Shown piece by piece: positions 45,066 to 58,930 of a stretch of 64,000 nt of DNA. A model generated the notes under the pieces. It ran no database searches and was not told where the DNA came from. It saw only the letters and a program-made list of their open reading frames with translations. The translations under genes and the position numbers were made by a program. How positions within the stretch are numbered: position 1 is the stretch's first letter; each line of letters opens with the position of its first letter. The stretch spans positions 131,769,600 to 131,833,599 of the forward strand of contig CM073590.1 of assembly GCA_037074705.1 (NCBI GenBank). The letters run 5' to 3'. The stretch is from Zhengitettix transpicula (Eukaryota; Arthropoda; Insecta; Orthoptera; Tetrigidae).

Positions 45066-48000
45066 TATAAAATTATCCATATACCACACTTCATACGAAG
45101 TGCGCACCCACCAAGGGAACAAGAATTTATTTTCGTAAACAATTGGAGGACAGCAAGTAAACTGTTTGTAAAACGGACTGGACAGTCGTAGAGAGAGGAT
45201 CGAGTTTGGCAAGGTGCATCGGATGCAGAAAAATATGCTACTATGCTCATCCAGATGGTTGCTTGAGGATTGCAGAGCTTCAGGTTAAATAAGCACTGAA
45301 GGCAATGAGTCTGCAGAGGAAGGTGTGGTTAAAATTGACTATACGATTAACGAAGAGGACGAAAATTATACTCTGAATTATGAATTTCTTTAGGTCTGTA
45401 TTTCATACTACTTTATGCTGACACTTATCTGTAATGAACATTTCTTTAACCGCGCGCTATTTCGAGACGGAAGCAGTTGTTTGGTCAGCTAGTGGACTCG
45501 GACGGTAGCCTCAGACTCTTTTGGGGACAAAAGAACCTGCGAGTGACAAAATACCTTAAGGGGGCTGACAGGAACGCCAAAATTATTAGGTCTGAATAAT
45601 TGAGTTCCCGAAGCTTACATATATTTAGCTGATGGACATGAAAATTTAAAAACATCTGCATGTGGAACTTGGATATTTCAGAGGTCTAAATCTAGCAGTG
45701 AGTAACCAGCTACAAGATTTAGCGGTCGGTGACCTGACTCAGAGAAATTCAACTAATTCTGAGCAAATTGTAGGAGGTGCACGGTCCATCCAGATGCATT
45801 TGGACGTCCCAGCACGAAACAACGACGCCTCCACTGCAACCAGTCTGCACCAACTCTAACCACAACGGCACGGTATCGTCTGTATTGTTTAAAATTGAAG
45901 TATAGTAATGCCAGGTCCCTCAATTAATACTGTTTAATCAGTTAACTAAATTTACTGTTTACTTATATCAATAATTTCAATTTGCCATGTTGCGATGCAT
46001 CTCACATTATTCCTATTAGAGGGAGTCCATGTTTCGTTGTTTTGATTATTGTCATTATTATATTAATTCAATTTTAATGCAGTTATTTTCTCAGTAAATT
46101 ATTATATGAAATTAATTAAATCTTTTTATTTATGAAATCCCGCCCTGTAAGTTCAGTTCAACAAAATATTCCCATTTCTGCACGTATGATTTTGATCATT
46201 TCGGTATCTCGGAAATTTTAAATTAAAGTATAAAATATAAATATTTAAACATTAGAAAAACAAGCAATTATTCACGTTAGACATGACAAAATAAAAAATT
46301 AACGTGGTATATGGAGATAATTGCCAGTATTCAAACTGATATTAAAAGTAGAAATAAATTTAATAACAAATGTAATATATTTTCAGATGATAATGATGCA
46401 GTTTGACGAAGGCTTAATAGGGTTATATTGTAGAGATCGTTTTCTGGTTGTATATTTTCATAAATTAAATGATGGTTCTCCTCATGATCACTATTTATGC
46501 TCAAATAAGATGTATTTCAGGAATTTTCTCGTCTACCTGGATCATATCCAACAGATTTCACTTTAGATGGTGAATTCAGGTAGCCGAACTTGTAAAACAG
46601 GCTGTCTCTAAACCTGAATCCGGGTAAATGTTCTGGAAGGTTGCATTCAGTGCAGTGCTTGTGTGAAGAACGATGGTGCCTTTTACGAAGGTCTTGAGGC
46701 TGTGAAACGATCGCTGAAGGGATTTTACAATCTGGTGCAATCTGCAGGTATTTCTATTGATTTTAAGAATTGAGCTCTAATATTTGATAACTGTATCAAG
46801 TACGGTTTGTAACACAGTGGCTAGAATGCGTGACCATATACCAAAATATTACAGATAAAATATGAGGTGGGAGTACAATTGATGCCTTAATAATGTACTT
46901 TTAAATGGTAGAACAATATACGAAATTTCTGCATTTGAACATAGAGGGTTGTGAGGCCACGAATAAAATGGGCATAATCTATTATTCAAATTACATTACA
47001 TTGACGTGAGGGAGAACAAATTCCAGAAACTTGCTTTTACGATTTTTGACTATGAGAGATGGTGTAAATTTAAAACTTGAACTGTTTGCGGATGATAACA
47101 ATTTACGGGCGTAGTGACAAGGATACCAATATTCATTAACGTCAATGTATTTAAGAGAAAACCACAACAAAATACAAAATTATGTGTAACTATTTCATAA
47201 ATATGTAGAGCATTGGAATTCTCTAAAGGGAAAAACATATTTGGTGATTAAAACAAATTAAAACTGATAGGTTTATGTGGTCCGGTCGTTGTTTGTCAGT
47301 GTATCCTAAATGAAATAAATTCTTTAGTAATACACATTACGTTTTATGAACACGAACAAAAGGCTCAGGGAATGTCCGAAGAAGAAGAAGAAGAGGGAAG
47401 TGTGTATTACATGTACTTCCGGTATTCGGAGTGAGTCGCTCTCTTCAGAAATTGGAATAATATTAGCTCCATTAAATAAACACGTTAATTTTCAACAAAT
47501 AGAGTTTAAACCATAAGTGATTCAGAATTTATTTAAATAGTTTATTTCTTATGTTTACATTTCTTACATTTTTATAAAATTTGATGCCAATACTTTAAGA
47601 AACTTCACAAAGGACGCCATTGTGGCCTTTCAAAAACATTTTTTATATTCTGAAGAAATTTTTGGAATTATGAACTATTACTCGTATTGCAGCTTAAGAG
47701 AACACGTGCACACTTGCGGAGGTCATCGCGAGGTTTTGAACTTTGCTGCTTGAAGATGCAGACGGCAATCTATAAAGTAGAGAAACGCGGAAGTCGCCTT
47801 CAGGAAATAAAGTTCCTGCTCCAGAAAGGTGTAGCCAAAGCGACTGCCCTATGAACCGACTTTCGCTTGTCAGTACTTAATTAGTAGTAAGTCTATGTCT
47901 TAAAGAGATTGTCACTCAACACTAGTATCAGTATCATAACATCAGCCTTTCCGTAATTAAATTGTATGACAGCTCAATCTCTTGACATTCGATATATTAA

Positions 48001-48629
48001 CTGAAGTTTTATAAAGATTTTCACCTCAACGAAATACATGAAATCCTCAATATAGTTGTGATGATAAACTGAAGTTATAGGAGAAGCACAGTTACACGTT
48101 TCTTTGAAAAATGTACGAATGATAAGGATATGGTAACAATTTATTTTTGAACAATAATCAGTAATCATACATCGATATAATAATTGATTTGATATCATTA
48201 TATGTTTTTATCAGTATTAAAAAACAGAACTATAAATTCAGTACGACTCCATGTTGAAGAAGCTAATAATTAAACTATTTATGCTACCCCTGTAGTTAAT
48301 AGAGGTACATCATCTTCATTTGAGCAAACGGATTTATCGATGAGTAGGGTGCATTCAGGTTGTAACATTTCCGTTTGCAGAATAGTTTTATTTGTTCCGA
48401 ATACCACTTAATGACTTCTGTATCGCTAGGCATAAAATATTTGCATCATTTGGAAGATTATGAACAAATAAATTTATTAAAAAAACTTTAAGTACCAAAT
48501 TCCCAATGAATAAACGGCAGACCTCCAGTAATTTCAATGCAACTATTTTAGGTCTCAAGAACCATCGAAATTGATCCACTGTTTTAATAATATTCCAGTT
48601 TATATGAGCAATGTTCATTCACTGCTTGT
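45066..48629. other. Non-genic stretch
   Basis: Open frames are short (under 115 codons) and have no recognisable domain. No RNA gene or structured repeat was seen. Confidence 0.35.
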
Positions 48630-48653
48630 GTGTGTGTGGGGGGGGGGGGGGGG
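48630..48653 (+). repeat. GT repeat followed by a 16-base G run
   Basis: TGTGTGTG runs into an uninterrupted run of 16 G residues. Such runs are prone to slippage and sequencing error. Confidence 0.85.
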
Positions 48654-50296
48654 TATCATTCACGGGATAGGTCAGCCTACGATAAAATTTTATACTTACA
48701 ACCGTATTTACAATTTACTGTATCATTTACTTCTGCCTTACGTTGATTATTTACAAAGTAATTGTTCAGTTTTCGATGACTAAGGTTAATGTGATACAGC
48801 AATACCCGTTTCACTTCGTTGTTGGTTCCATGTTCCCGTCAATTCCAATAGGGTCATCAGTCAAGGTTTGTATGGTTTAAAGCCTAAGTCCTTGACCACC
48901 ATTTATGTAACTCTTCCAGGTACAGTTAATTTACTTTCACTTTATTTGAATGTTGACGAGTTAATTATTTACCTAGGTTTCCTAAGAATTCTAAGTCTTC
49001 TTTGGGACTGGTGTTTCTGAAACATTTGCTCACGCCTTCGGCTGACAGATCCATCTTTCGCAAACTGGCTGATGTTTTAAATGAGATTCACTTTATGCCT
49101 TTAATTTAAAAACGGTCGTGAATAAATGTAGTTATACTGAATTTAATTAACTAACCACCATTTGTATGTCTTCCCGAGATTTTTAAAATTCAAGATGGTA
49201 AATATTTCTGAAGGTCTAAGTTTACTGTAGCGGTTATCATTAAGAATCTTGTATCTTAAATATGTCAAGCTTCTGAGAAGTTTGAGTACAACTTGTCATA
49301 TTTTTATCTCTTTCGCAACTAGAAAGTGGCTGGTTTTCCCTTACATTTTCTGGTATTTTCCATTATGTCATGTGAAAATACAATTAGTAAAGTTGAATTA
49401 TTTTGAAATTGTTGGGAAAATAATACCTTTATTTATTTATTTATTGCTAGAAAATGATTTCAGGAAATCTTTTGCTAGAGATAGACAATTTTTTTTTTGC
49501 AATCACCTTCCTCATCCTTGACTGTTTTCTTAAAATACGGGGTTTACTTGTCTGATAATGTGTAAAATTTCAGCAACTCTCAAACATCAGTTCTTTGGCA
49601 AGGCGTCCCGAAATTTTTCAAAGTTTTTTCGATAATTAATAAGCGCGGTCGATTTAGACGAGAGTCTAAAAATCCCTTACACCACTGAAAGACGCTAGCC
49701 TAAAACAAACATTTAACACTATATCTATCCAGACATTTCGTTAGTTCCTGATGCCGAATTTTTAAGTTTCACGTAAAACCTAATATTATGTTTATTACAT
49801 ATTGCGACAATATTTTGTTATGAATCACAATTAAAGTTTATAAACGTCATTGGTCGTTGCCAATATTATTTATTTCTCGTTTTACTTTATTTTCTAATTA
49901 TAATAGAGTACACATGAAAAGTTTATTTTTCTCCTTTTGTGGTACTAAACCGCCACACTTCTCGCATGCATTTCCATAAGCAGTATAGTTTCCCCAGCAC
50001 ATTATTAACACTTTCTGTAACTATTATTATTACTTATTAAACCCTTCATTTATGTGTTAAAATTTTTGTATATTTAACAACTTTTAATTTATTGTTTATT
50101 AAATATTCAAATTATTATTCTCTTTTGAAATTATAATGACTTATGTGGTTTGAAGAGTCATTTTACCGGATTTTGAACGATTTTACTTTCGCGAAGCGTG
50201 TATATTGCTCATTGTGCTCTAATTCAGGCAAATACTTAGCTGAAGGAACAGAAGGAACACAAAGATTAACATGAAAATTTTTTACGTCTGTTTGAA
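48654..50296. other. Non-genic stretch
   Basis: AT-rich sequence with no recognisable gene. Confidence 0.35.
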
Positions 50297-50550
50297 AATA
50301 ATTAATAAGAAAGATAGCCAATTCAGACAAAAAAGTGGTAATATAAATACCACACAACGTTTCTGGGATCATTGTTCCTTTTCTCAGGTGCGAAAAAGAG
50401 TCTTGAGCGACACAACTGCACTCGTCAGTTGACAAAACTCAAAGACTCTTTTTCGCACCTGAGGAAAAAGCACAAGGATCCCAGAAACGTTGTGTGGTTT
50501 TTATATTATCACTTTTTTGTCTGAATTGGCTATCTTTCTTATTAATTATT
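50297..50550. repeat. Palindromic element, 254 bp
   Basis: Arms of about 110 bases, 50,297-50,406 and 50,441-50,550, are close inverted copies. AATAATTAATAAGAAAGATA pairs with its complement at the right end. CAGGTGCGAAAAAGAGTCTT pairs with AAGACTCTTTTTCGCACCTG, and a 33-base loop contains ACTGCACTCGTCAGTTGAC. No coding function is implied by the 90-codon frame on the minus strand, which simply runs through one arm. It fits a MITE or foldback element. Confidence 0.8.
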
Positions 50551-52099
50551 AACACAGATTAACAGTTTATTCCACATTATCTGCTTTGAATAAAAACGTC
50601 TGTTGGATTAAGGAAGCCAAATAATCTTTGATTGAATACTGCGCATGTGCATGTCATTTCAGAGAGAGGTCCTGCGCAGAGCTGCTCGTAGCATAGACAT
50701 CACCAGCTGGCTGCACTTGCGGGAGTGAGTCACTGCAGTATATTGCCTTCTATATTCAATCAAAAATTCGCACTGTTAAAACACAATTATTGTAAATGTT
50801 GTTAAAATTAAGAAAAATTAATTCTTCCTAAATTTATTTATGTGCTGTACCACATGAGCTCATATACACCAACCACACTGGCTGTTCCATGTTCGACTTT
50901 GTACTACACGGAGAAAAGTTACAACTCTGTTCATCTACTCCGTCGCAGTGAGCAGTTGAATATAATCATATTTTGACACTACACCGGAAATATGGTAATC
51001 AGTGCGTTAAAATTTTAATTTATTGGAAAAAAATAATAGTTACATTTTTATATATTTTATAAATGGTTATTTACAGTTACATTTATACTTTTGGATGTAC
51101 ATGTAGAGATATGTAAATATTTTTTATTTACAAATTTTCAAATGGTAACATATTGACACTGAAATTGTACCGAATCTCTGGAAGTATTTCAAGATTTTCA
51201 TCAGAAGTGATGAATATAACGAAGTCACATTGATTAAAAAATGCCTATGACCCAAGATTGCAAATTTTTTTATTTCTTATATTATTTTATAATCTTTAGT
51301 TTTTTAAGTAAGAAGTTTTCATTACTGACATTGTTGTAGCTCATTAATAAGCAGTTCATGTTCTGAATTAGATTTGCAGATTTATTGTTCCTTTGGTAAC
51401 ATGGTAGAACAGGGAAATAGTTTTATTTCACTCTTGCTCTATTATCTATGTGATCTTGCCTTCTAAACTGTTTGATTGATAGAAACCTTTATCAATCTGT
51501 CTTTACATCTTCTTCTACTAATAATATATTATTCTATATTCGTCTAATAAATAAACATATATGTTTGTATGTGAGTGTATGTTCCACATATACTCTTAAA
51601 CGCGTGTATAAATTTCGTCTAAACTTTATACACTTTCAATCTGGGAAAAAACACATTAGGGGTTAAGACACATCTTACACTGCTATAGCGTGGGTGTACG
51701 TTGATGGTATTTCAAAAACATACAAAAACTACCGATATTAGCACTGAATAAATAGTTTTCGGGCTCGAAGAGATTGATTGTGTGACTTCCTATTATGTTA
51801 GTGTCAATTTCAACCGGTAAAGGCGTGGGAGCGGAGCATCCCTAGGGTGGCGGTCATGTCGGTTAAGTTAAAGTTTAGTCTCCACCAGATTCCAGGAGGT
51901 AATATATGCGCGAAGGAAAAAACAGACCTATACTAGTGTTGAATGAATTATTTTTGGATTTGTTCAGGTGAACAGTGACGCTCCCGATGGCGATTGGTAA
52001 CATGTTCTGCCTCCGTAGGTACACGACGGTTGTGATCAGGAGTTAATTATAAAAGGTTATAAATTACTGATAGGTAGAATTATGTTTCTCATGCTTCAA
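50551..52099. other. Non-genic stretch
   Basis: Nothing coding recognised. A 16-base motif of type GAACAGTGACGCTCCCGATG near 51,970 is echoed by GGACAGTGATACTCCCGATA near 52,328, at the two ends of the following tandem array. Confidence 0.35.
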
Positions 52100-52340
52100 G
52101 ATATTTGGAGTATTTTTGTTGACTTTGAGGTACCGACTTACTTTTTTCTCTTAAGGATTTTTTTAGATCTATTGTGGCACAAGGAGTATTTTTGCCTCTC
52201 AAAGGTACCGAACGAGTTTTTTACTCTCAAGGTAACGGCAGAGTTTTGAACTAATTTAAGGTACAGGGAATACTTTTGACTCTTTTATGGTACCCGGAGT
52301 TTCTTGCTCTTCTAAGGTACTTTTGAAGGACAGTGATACT
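52100..52340 (+). repeat. Degenerate tandem repeat, units of about 40-48 bp
   Basis: About five units share the pattern GGAGTATTTTTGACTCT then CAAGGTACCG, for example at about 52,108, 52,183, 52,225, 52,270 and 52,297. Units are diverged and of uneven length. Confidence 0.6.
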
Positions 52341-53363
52341 CCCGATACCGGTTAATCTCTAGGAATGGGTTATTATAGAGATTAATTTCGTTTCAGGTCT
52401 AATGTAAACAAATACCGGGGGAAATTTAGGGCACTCAGCTAGTTTAATATTAGATTGTTAAACCGTGAGTTATTGTTGAAAACAAAAGCTAATCTGAGAC
52501 TACGTATTCGCTTGCAAGGAAACGGGGCGGAAGAGACTTGGTCGCACAATACGCCTTCTTCCCAGAATTTCTTTGCACAATTCTTAAGGAAACACAAGTG
52601 CCTTAGTGTGTGTGAATTTGAACAGTTGTCTGTTGTTTAGAAAGCGGCATGCTACTAGTACGCGTTTCGCCTGTAGTGAGGCGCTTGGAAGGCCAATGGA
52701 ATCCAAGGCGAGCCAGCCTCAGACTCCAATAATGTGCAGAATTTCCGCATTTTTTTTTCAGATTCCAATGTGACTCTGAATTTGTTCTCTTACTGCCATT
52801 GACCTAGTATTCCAAGAACCGGTTTTTAGTTTATCCACTTTTGTTTGGCATTGACCTAAATATCTATCTCACGGAAAAACATACGTAACGAGAATTGGCT
52901 GTAGATTACAATATTTGTTCATCTGACGCCAGTATTATTCGGCACTTCATGATCCACAAGGATAATTTGGCCATAAACTATTACAGACAAAAAAGTCTAG
53001 CACGAGTTAGTGAGATAAATTTCCCATAATAAATGTAATAAAAAATATTATGTATGGAATAGAAATTATCGTATAAAATAAAATAAATGATTATGCGCAG
53101 AAACAGAATGCAAATAGTAAAGACCCTTACATAAAGTATGACGTGTTTAACAAACTACTCAAACCTTTAAAACGTAAATAAAGATTTTATTTTTAAGAAG
53201 AATTTAAATAATTTCTATAGACCAAATAACCGTTAATTATAAAGCATAATATGAAGAGGTTTTCAACAAATGTCACTATAATCAAGATAGAAGTGCAATA
53301 GTTTAGAAGACGTAATTATGTACAGCCATCTCCTATTTCTTTAGATTATATACATATATATAT
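52341..53363. other. Non-genic stretch
   Basis: No gene or structured repeat recognised; a TA-rich run at about 53,345-53,363 leads into the next element. Confidence 0.35.
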
Positions 53364-54309
53364 TGTAATAATCAATTAAATAGGTTAATTAAATGAAAAA
53401 ATAATCAAATTTTTAACAAACAAAATAATTTATTATCAATTTGTGGCTTCCAAAAATTAAAAACAATTACAATCAAAATTTAATATCTCTTCTCTCAGGG
53501 CCTTTACTGGGTTTGATAATTAACAGAGAAAATGATTTAAAAATCTGATTGACAATTCAGTTTAAAATTTACCTAAAAACAATAAGTCGATAAATGAAAG
53601 AAAGCTAAATGAAGAGCGAACAAAATCTGACTTTTCCATTTTAGTTACCGTTTACAAATATTATTATCAAAGTTTTGGTTACTCACATAATGTCCGACTG
53701 GTACCTGCATTCTTTTGTAGCTTCAAAAGTACACTATAATGCAAATTTTATTACACTGATTCTAAATTTCCTCACAGATTTTACACATACGATCTAAATG
53801 CAATTACTCAGCTCCCAGGAAACTCGGATGATCCTCTCCTAATTGGTCAGCTATCGGATGTCGTTTTCCCTCAACGCGAAATTGTTCAATTTCTTTATAA
53901 TGAAGCAACCCTTGCTTCACCGTTGGCTAGTTGTTAGAACATCTGTCTGTCCAACTATCTGCTTGCTTACAGGAACTCACGATTTGCAGATTTTAGACTT
54001 TTACTGATTTATTTATCAATTTGGATTGAACTGCTAAGTATTTCGGTGAAGATATGTTTTTAATGTCTCTCCTCTCGTGGCTGACCGTAGATTGAAAACT
54101 AACTTTTACAATGTCTCTCCTCTCGTGGCTGATCGTAGACGTCGACTGACTTTACTTTTGCGCGCTCAATCGCCATTCCGACTTCTCAACAAAGAAACAG
54201 AACTCGCCGCTCATTGTTGCTTTGTTCGCTCATGCCGCTACAATTAATTTATTCGCTAACAATTTAAATTATTTATTAACAATTAATGGTTTATTTAATT
54301 GGCATTACA
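53364..54309 (-). mobile_element. LTR-like element, family 5 copy A
   Basis: On the plus strand it begins TGTAATAATCAATT and ends GGCATTACA, bordered by short TA tracts. It is in minus orientation: CTCAGGGCCTTTACTGGG (about 53,496) and AAAATCTGAC (about 53,623) are complements of the boxes of the other families. The same ends and boxes occur at 61,427-62,308. A 28-base segment (54,063-54,090) is repeated at 54,111-54,138. Confidence 0.65.
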
Positions 54310-55299
54310 ATATATATATATACTTTACTGTTGTTTGTAATTTAATTAAATAAGATTGTCAATATTTTAGATTTATGACCTTACTTGAAATTTTATCAAC
54401 ACATGGACATTAGTATTATATGACATTGTAGTGTACACAAGTGGGATAAATAAATTAAATTTTATTTATTTTACTTAACGAAAGAAAATTCGTGAGCACT
54501 TAATATTCTCGGCTTCAGCCAGGCCAGGACAATGTCCGCGACTCCGGTAAGGAAGGCTGACGCGCGGACTCCTGTTGGTGAAGATTAAAATATTGTGTTT
54601 CGCGCGGCTAATCTTTGGTCACAAGGTTTTAGCACGTTCGGACAATACACTCCGCGAAGTTGTCGCCGATTCGGACGTGTGTTCCCAGACCCCTGTGAAT
54701 ACCGAAAGGCGTGTGACTAACTCAAATATTGAGAATTTTGGGAACACAAATAATCTATTAATTGGATAAGATCAGCACAATCCAAGATCTTGTGGGGGGA
54801 ATTTTGTGGAGGTGTGAAGGGAATTTTCAGAACAATTAGGAGAAATTTTGTAGAGGAAGACAATCGGTTTTTAAATGCTATAAGTTGGTGATTAGAGAAG
54901 TGAAGGCAGTTTCAGTTTGTGTTTTTAGAGAGCTCAGTTATAGGGAAGACATCCAAATTATTCAGAATTTATTTTTTTGAGAAATTATTAAGAAGTTTGG
55001 AAGTAAGCAAGGACGTTTCAATTTTAGTTTGCGATCAGTTTTAGAAAATTTTAGTTTCGAGAAGTTTCACTAAATAAGAAAAGTTTGCTCTGTCCTGCTG
55101 ACGAGAGCCTGTAAACCAGTTGGGTAACCATCTGTAAGGAAATACGAAAAATTGCATAGTCCGTCTGAGCTAGCTGAGAAGGCAACTTACCTGCCAGATC
55201 TTCATAAACGGTAATGTACTTTGACGATAATCCCGTAATGTCGGCTTATGAAAGCCATGAGACCACCGTGTTTTGGAGAGAGATTGTCTCTGTTTCGAT
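54310..55299. other. Non-genic stretch with a GC-richer island
   Basis: The island at about 54,510-54,720 has short frames, including an 18-codon ATG frame at 54,533 and a 64-codon GTG frame at 54,575. Neither is recognised. A diverged repeat or an untranslated exon would also fit. Confidence 0.3.
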
Positions 55300-56160
55300 T
55301 TTATGTTAGTAAATACAAGTAGAAAATTTGCTGGGTATCGGCGTTGCCCGGGTTGTCATATACCCTTAACTCCCAATTAGACTCCAATCTCGGTTGCTTT
55401 GGCGTATTTTTATGTAACGAATCTCCAACCCCCACTCCCACCCCATCCCGTAACCGTGCTCCACTGTAATGCCGATAGGGGCTGAAAGCACGAAAAATAT
55501 TTATTTGATGCAAATATCTGTAGATTAACATGTTAGAAAATTTCCAACCCCGCTACTACCCGTCAAAAAATCTCTTCAAATCACAGAGAACCACAACTCC
55601 TGTATCAAGGACTCAGCCGCAGAACAAATCATCGAAATACACCAGCAAAATGGGTTAAACAAAAAGTATTTATTCGACGTAAAAATTGGTTGGTTACATT
55701 CTTTTAAAATTTCTATCTCCGCCCACCACCACCCAGCCCTTCCCATCCCCGCGCGTTAACCAGGTTGTCATAAATAATCTCAGTGACATCCATAGCGCCG
55801 ATTATACTCGAATCTCGCTTGTTTTCACTTTATTTTTATATAACGCCCTTCCAACTTCACCGCTAAACGTGCTGTCCTACTCTGCCGAAAGGGATTGACA
55901 TTATATGGTGGTGTGTAGGCGTGTCCTGCAGTTTGTTGGTTTGGGATTGTTGCTGTGCGGATTCTGGATAGGCAGCTGCTTTCTTGTTTGTAAACTGGAG
56001 TTTGAAGATGCTGTGGGACGAGCAAAGTGTTGTTCTTCTGTGACGTCGTTTACGACGTCCATTTTGCTGGTCTGCTCTCGATGATTTGTTCTGCGGGTGA
56101 GTCCTTGATACAGGAGTTGTGGTTCTCCGTGATTTGTAGAGATTTTTAGACAGGTTTCTT
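55300..56160. repeat. Composite repeat with internal inverted arms
   Basis: Segments 55,563-55,652 and 56,059-56,149 are inverted copies of each other, for example CAAATCACAGAGAACCACAA against TTGTGGTTCTCCGTGATTTG. Between and before them, two diverged direct copies (about 55,340-55,560 and 55,730-55,905) share CCGGGTTGTCATA-like, CCCCATCCCG and TATAACG..CTCCAAC blocks. No transposase frame is present. Confidence 0.65.
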
Positions 56161-58509
56161 CACGATAGCGTGCTGTTTAAGCGGCCAGGGTCTCTGTCTA
56201 CAGCCGGTAGCAGGAGGTAAACAATTGCGTGCTCGGCTAGTTGCAAGGTTAGATACGCAACATTGCACGGTAGGGCTAGAAGTACAAGTTGATAGTGAGA
56301 GCAGGAAAGTATTGTTTACATTTGCGCGTGTTAATAAAATGCAATTTATTAATTATTGTATTTAATTTTACCCTGCTGTACTAATGAAGATTTAATAATG
56401 ATTAAATAATAAATTAAATTTCAAAATATACACTGAAAATCCCCAATAAAATATTAAACATAAATAATGCTGTTTTTAATTTCCGCGTTGATTCGGGATT
56501 CATCACAAAAGCCTTGCCATAAAACGTGCCTCATAACTTCTCAATCAATGGAATAATTTACATTACTTTTGTAAAGTATTGGAAACAAGCGAGAGTAACT
56601 TAACTTTCATGGAAAATTTAGTTATTATTTTGTTTTGTTGGCCTGTTTAAAGGGGATAAACTAAAAAAAACGGAGGAGTAGATTTGAATGAATTTTCGTT
56701 TTTGTATTTCTATTTTCTAAGGTACAACACAGGCTACAAAATTTGAAAAATTATAATTTAATACGGGGAATTTAGAGGATAGTCAAAATTTAGTTTGATT
56801 TATTGCTTATGGATGACTGCATTGTCTTTGGATTAATAACGCTTTATTTAGGAATGTCATTGTCACTTCTGCATGTAGTTTTCTACTGTCAACATGTACG
56901 CACAGCTAGAATCAAATATATTTTATAAATAACTTGTAACCGCCAAGGAATTTAAATCAGCCACTATTCTTTCATAAACAAATTATCTTGTTAAATTATC
57001 CCTTAAGGACGTTAATAAACGCAAGTTTGAATGACATTGTCAAATTGTGGTTACAGAGGGCAGGCTAACATTGCATGCTGAGACTATTAATAATACTAGG
57101 TTTATCATAATTACAGTTCTAATTCCTATTCATTAGCAGTACCCATTTAATATAATTTAATTATATTATCAAATATTTCTTATTTGGAAATTATTTTTAG
57201 TTCATAATTTACAATTTCTTGTACAAAGAAAGTACACATTCCAAACAAGTGTCCTTAATAGGTGACATGAACAATATAATATATTTCCCGGTAGAATACA
57301 AGACAGATAAATGTAGCTAGGCTTTGAGAATGTTGTCGTTCTCCTCGAGCAATATAAAATTTTAAGACAGGGACGCACTATAATTTAGAAGAGTAATTCA
57401 ATGGTGATTTGATAAGTTGGTGACTGTATGGATTGTTCAGTAAGCAACATAAATGCAAGTTTGAAAAATAGAATGTAAAGAATTATTTTTGTGGGCTGGG
57501 TTTTTACGTTAAATCAAAAAAAAATTTGACCATTAAAGAAATTTTATATAAGTTTATTACAATTAAGCATGAAAAACTTTTATCTCAGGCACCTGTGGTT
57601 TTTACATAGAAGAGATCTGCTGCCCGTACAAAATACGTACTGCTATTCTGTGTTGTGTTGCTTGCTGTAGCTCTCGTACCGACGTCTCTGTATCTCACAG
57701 CCGGCAGAACGGGTTAAGTGCAGTTATGATTTTGGCAGGACCAATGCAAGGCGTCGACTCAGGGGTTGACCACTGGTTACGGCGTCGGCCTCCGGGATTG
57801 ATTGCTGGCAAACCGTCGTACTAAATTGTGTGGCTTCGATGAACCCTTCACTAACAAATTGTGGCCCCTTTCTCACGACGATTCTGCCTCGGACTATATC
57901 ATAGACAACAACTTGGAAAAGTTTACAGCAGAACTCATGAGATTTGTAGATCGGTGACACTTAAAACGTATACACGTAAAGCAAGACGGAGCCTCTCATA
58001 ATCACATCCACCAGCTGCGGTGAGCGCAGAACAAATGTCCCAGTTTCAGAAGCTTATCTTACTATAGCCTCTCCAACTTTCTTTTCATTTTTTCATTATT
58101 AGAAAACTTCGTCGAAATGTCAGTTTCACTGATTCTTCCATTGTTACAAGAGTTATAGCACGCAGCTGCAGTTCCGTAGTCAAAAATGGCCAACTATTCT
58201 GTCATGTTTAGGCCAACAATCGAGACAGGACACGAAAATTACTTGGATGGAAATATTTATCTCCTTCACCCCCACGCACGTGCACGATTTCGAATTCTCC
58301 AAACCACAGCAAACAACACTTTCGAGACAAAACAAAACTAAACCAAAATACACGCGTTACAAGAAGTTTAACTAATAAATATTATATTGAATAATTAAAA
58401 ATTACAATATTAATATATTTTTGACTAAAAAACCTAAATAAAATGATAAACATAATTTTTATTTTTACATTAAAATTCGTTAAGTTATAAAAACAAGGAT
58501 CTTGTGACA
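56161..58509. other. Non-genic stretch
   Basis: Mostly AT-rich. A GC-richer patch at about 57,650-58,030 has a 78-codon minus frame (57,724-57,960) with no recognisable domain. Confidence 0.35.
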
Positions 58510-58930
58510 TAGCCTAGTAGCTATATTCATCTTACCGCGTAAAAGATCGGATATTATTTATTCCACCTTGCAAATGTTGTGGTGAGTAGGGAAAAACCAA
58601 GTTTTCCAATTCATAACGCTTCGGGAAAAGTTTCTGTGGCCTAATAACCACGAAGTTTTTCCCTAACAGAAAAACACAAGTGGCATTCTATTGAAAATAA
58701 TGTTCAGTAATAAAATGTAGAGCATAAATTTATGCATCGAATGGTATATCTGATTACGAAATCGGTTGACCAAAGTGGTAGAAATCGTTCGTCAAATTTA
58801 CGACATTTCGCCTCATTTTCAAAAATAATTCAGTTTTCTATTTATGTAATGCAGATATCTCTTAAATGTCACGGAAGAAAAGTTTTAGATAATTTAGTTC
58901 TGTTTCCAACGTATAACCTGGTTTTAAATA
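58510..58930 (+). mobile_element. Foldback element, left arm only
   Basis: It begins TAGCCTAGTAGCTATATTCA and follows the left arm of the 15,958 element through the GGAAAAGTTTCTGTGGCC and AAATCGTTCGTCAAATTTAC segments, stopping near 58,930 before the centre. It keeps the AACCTGGTTTTAAA inner edge but has no right arm. Confidence 0.72.

Noticed and set aside
57724..57960. 78-codon minus-strand frame in a GC-richer patch
   Set aside because: No domain recognised; probably a repeat fragment or chance frame.
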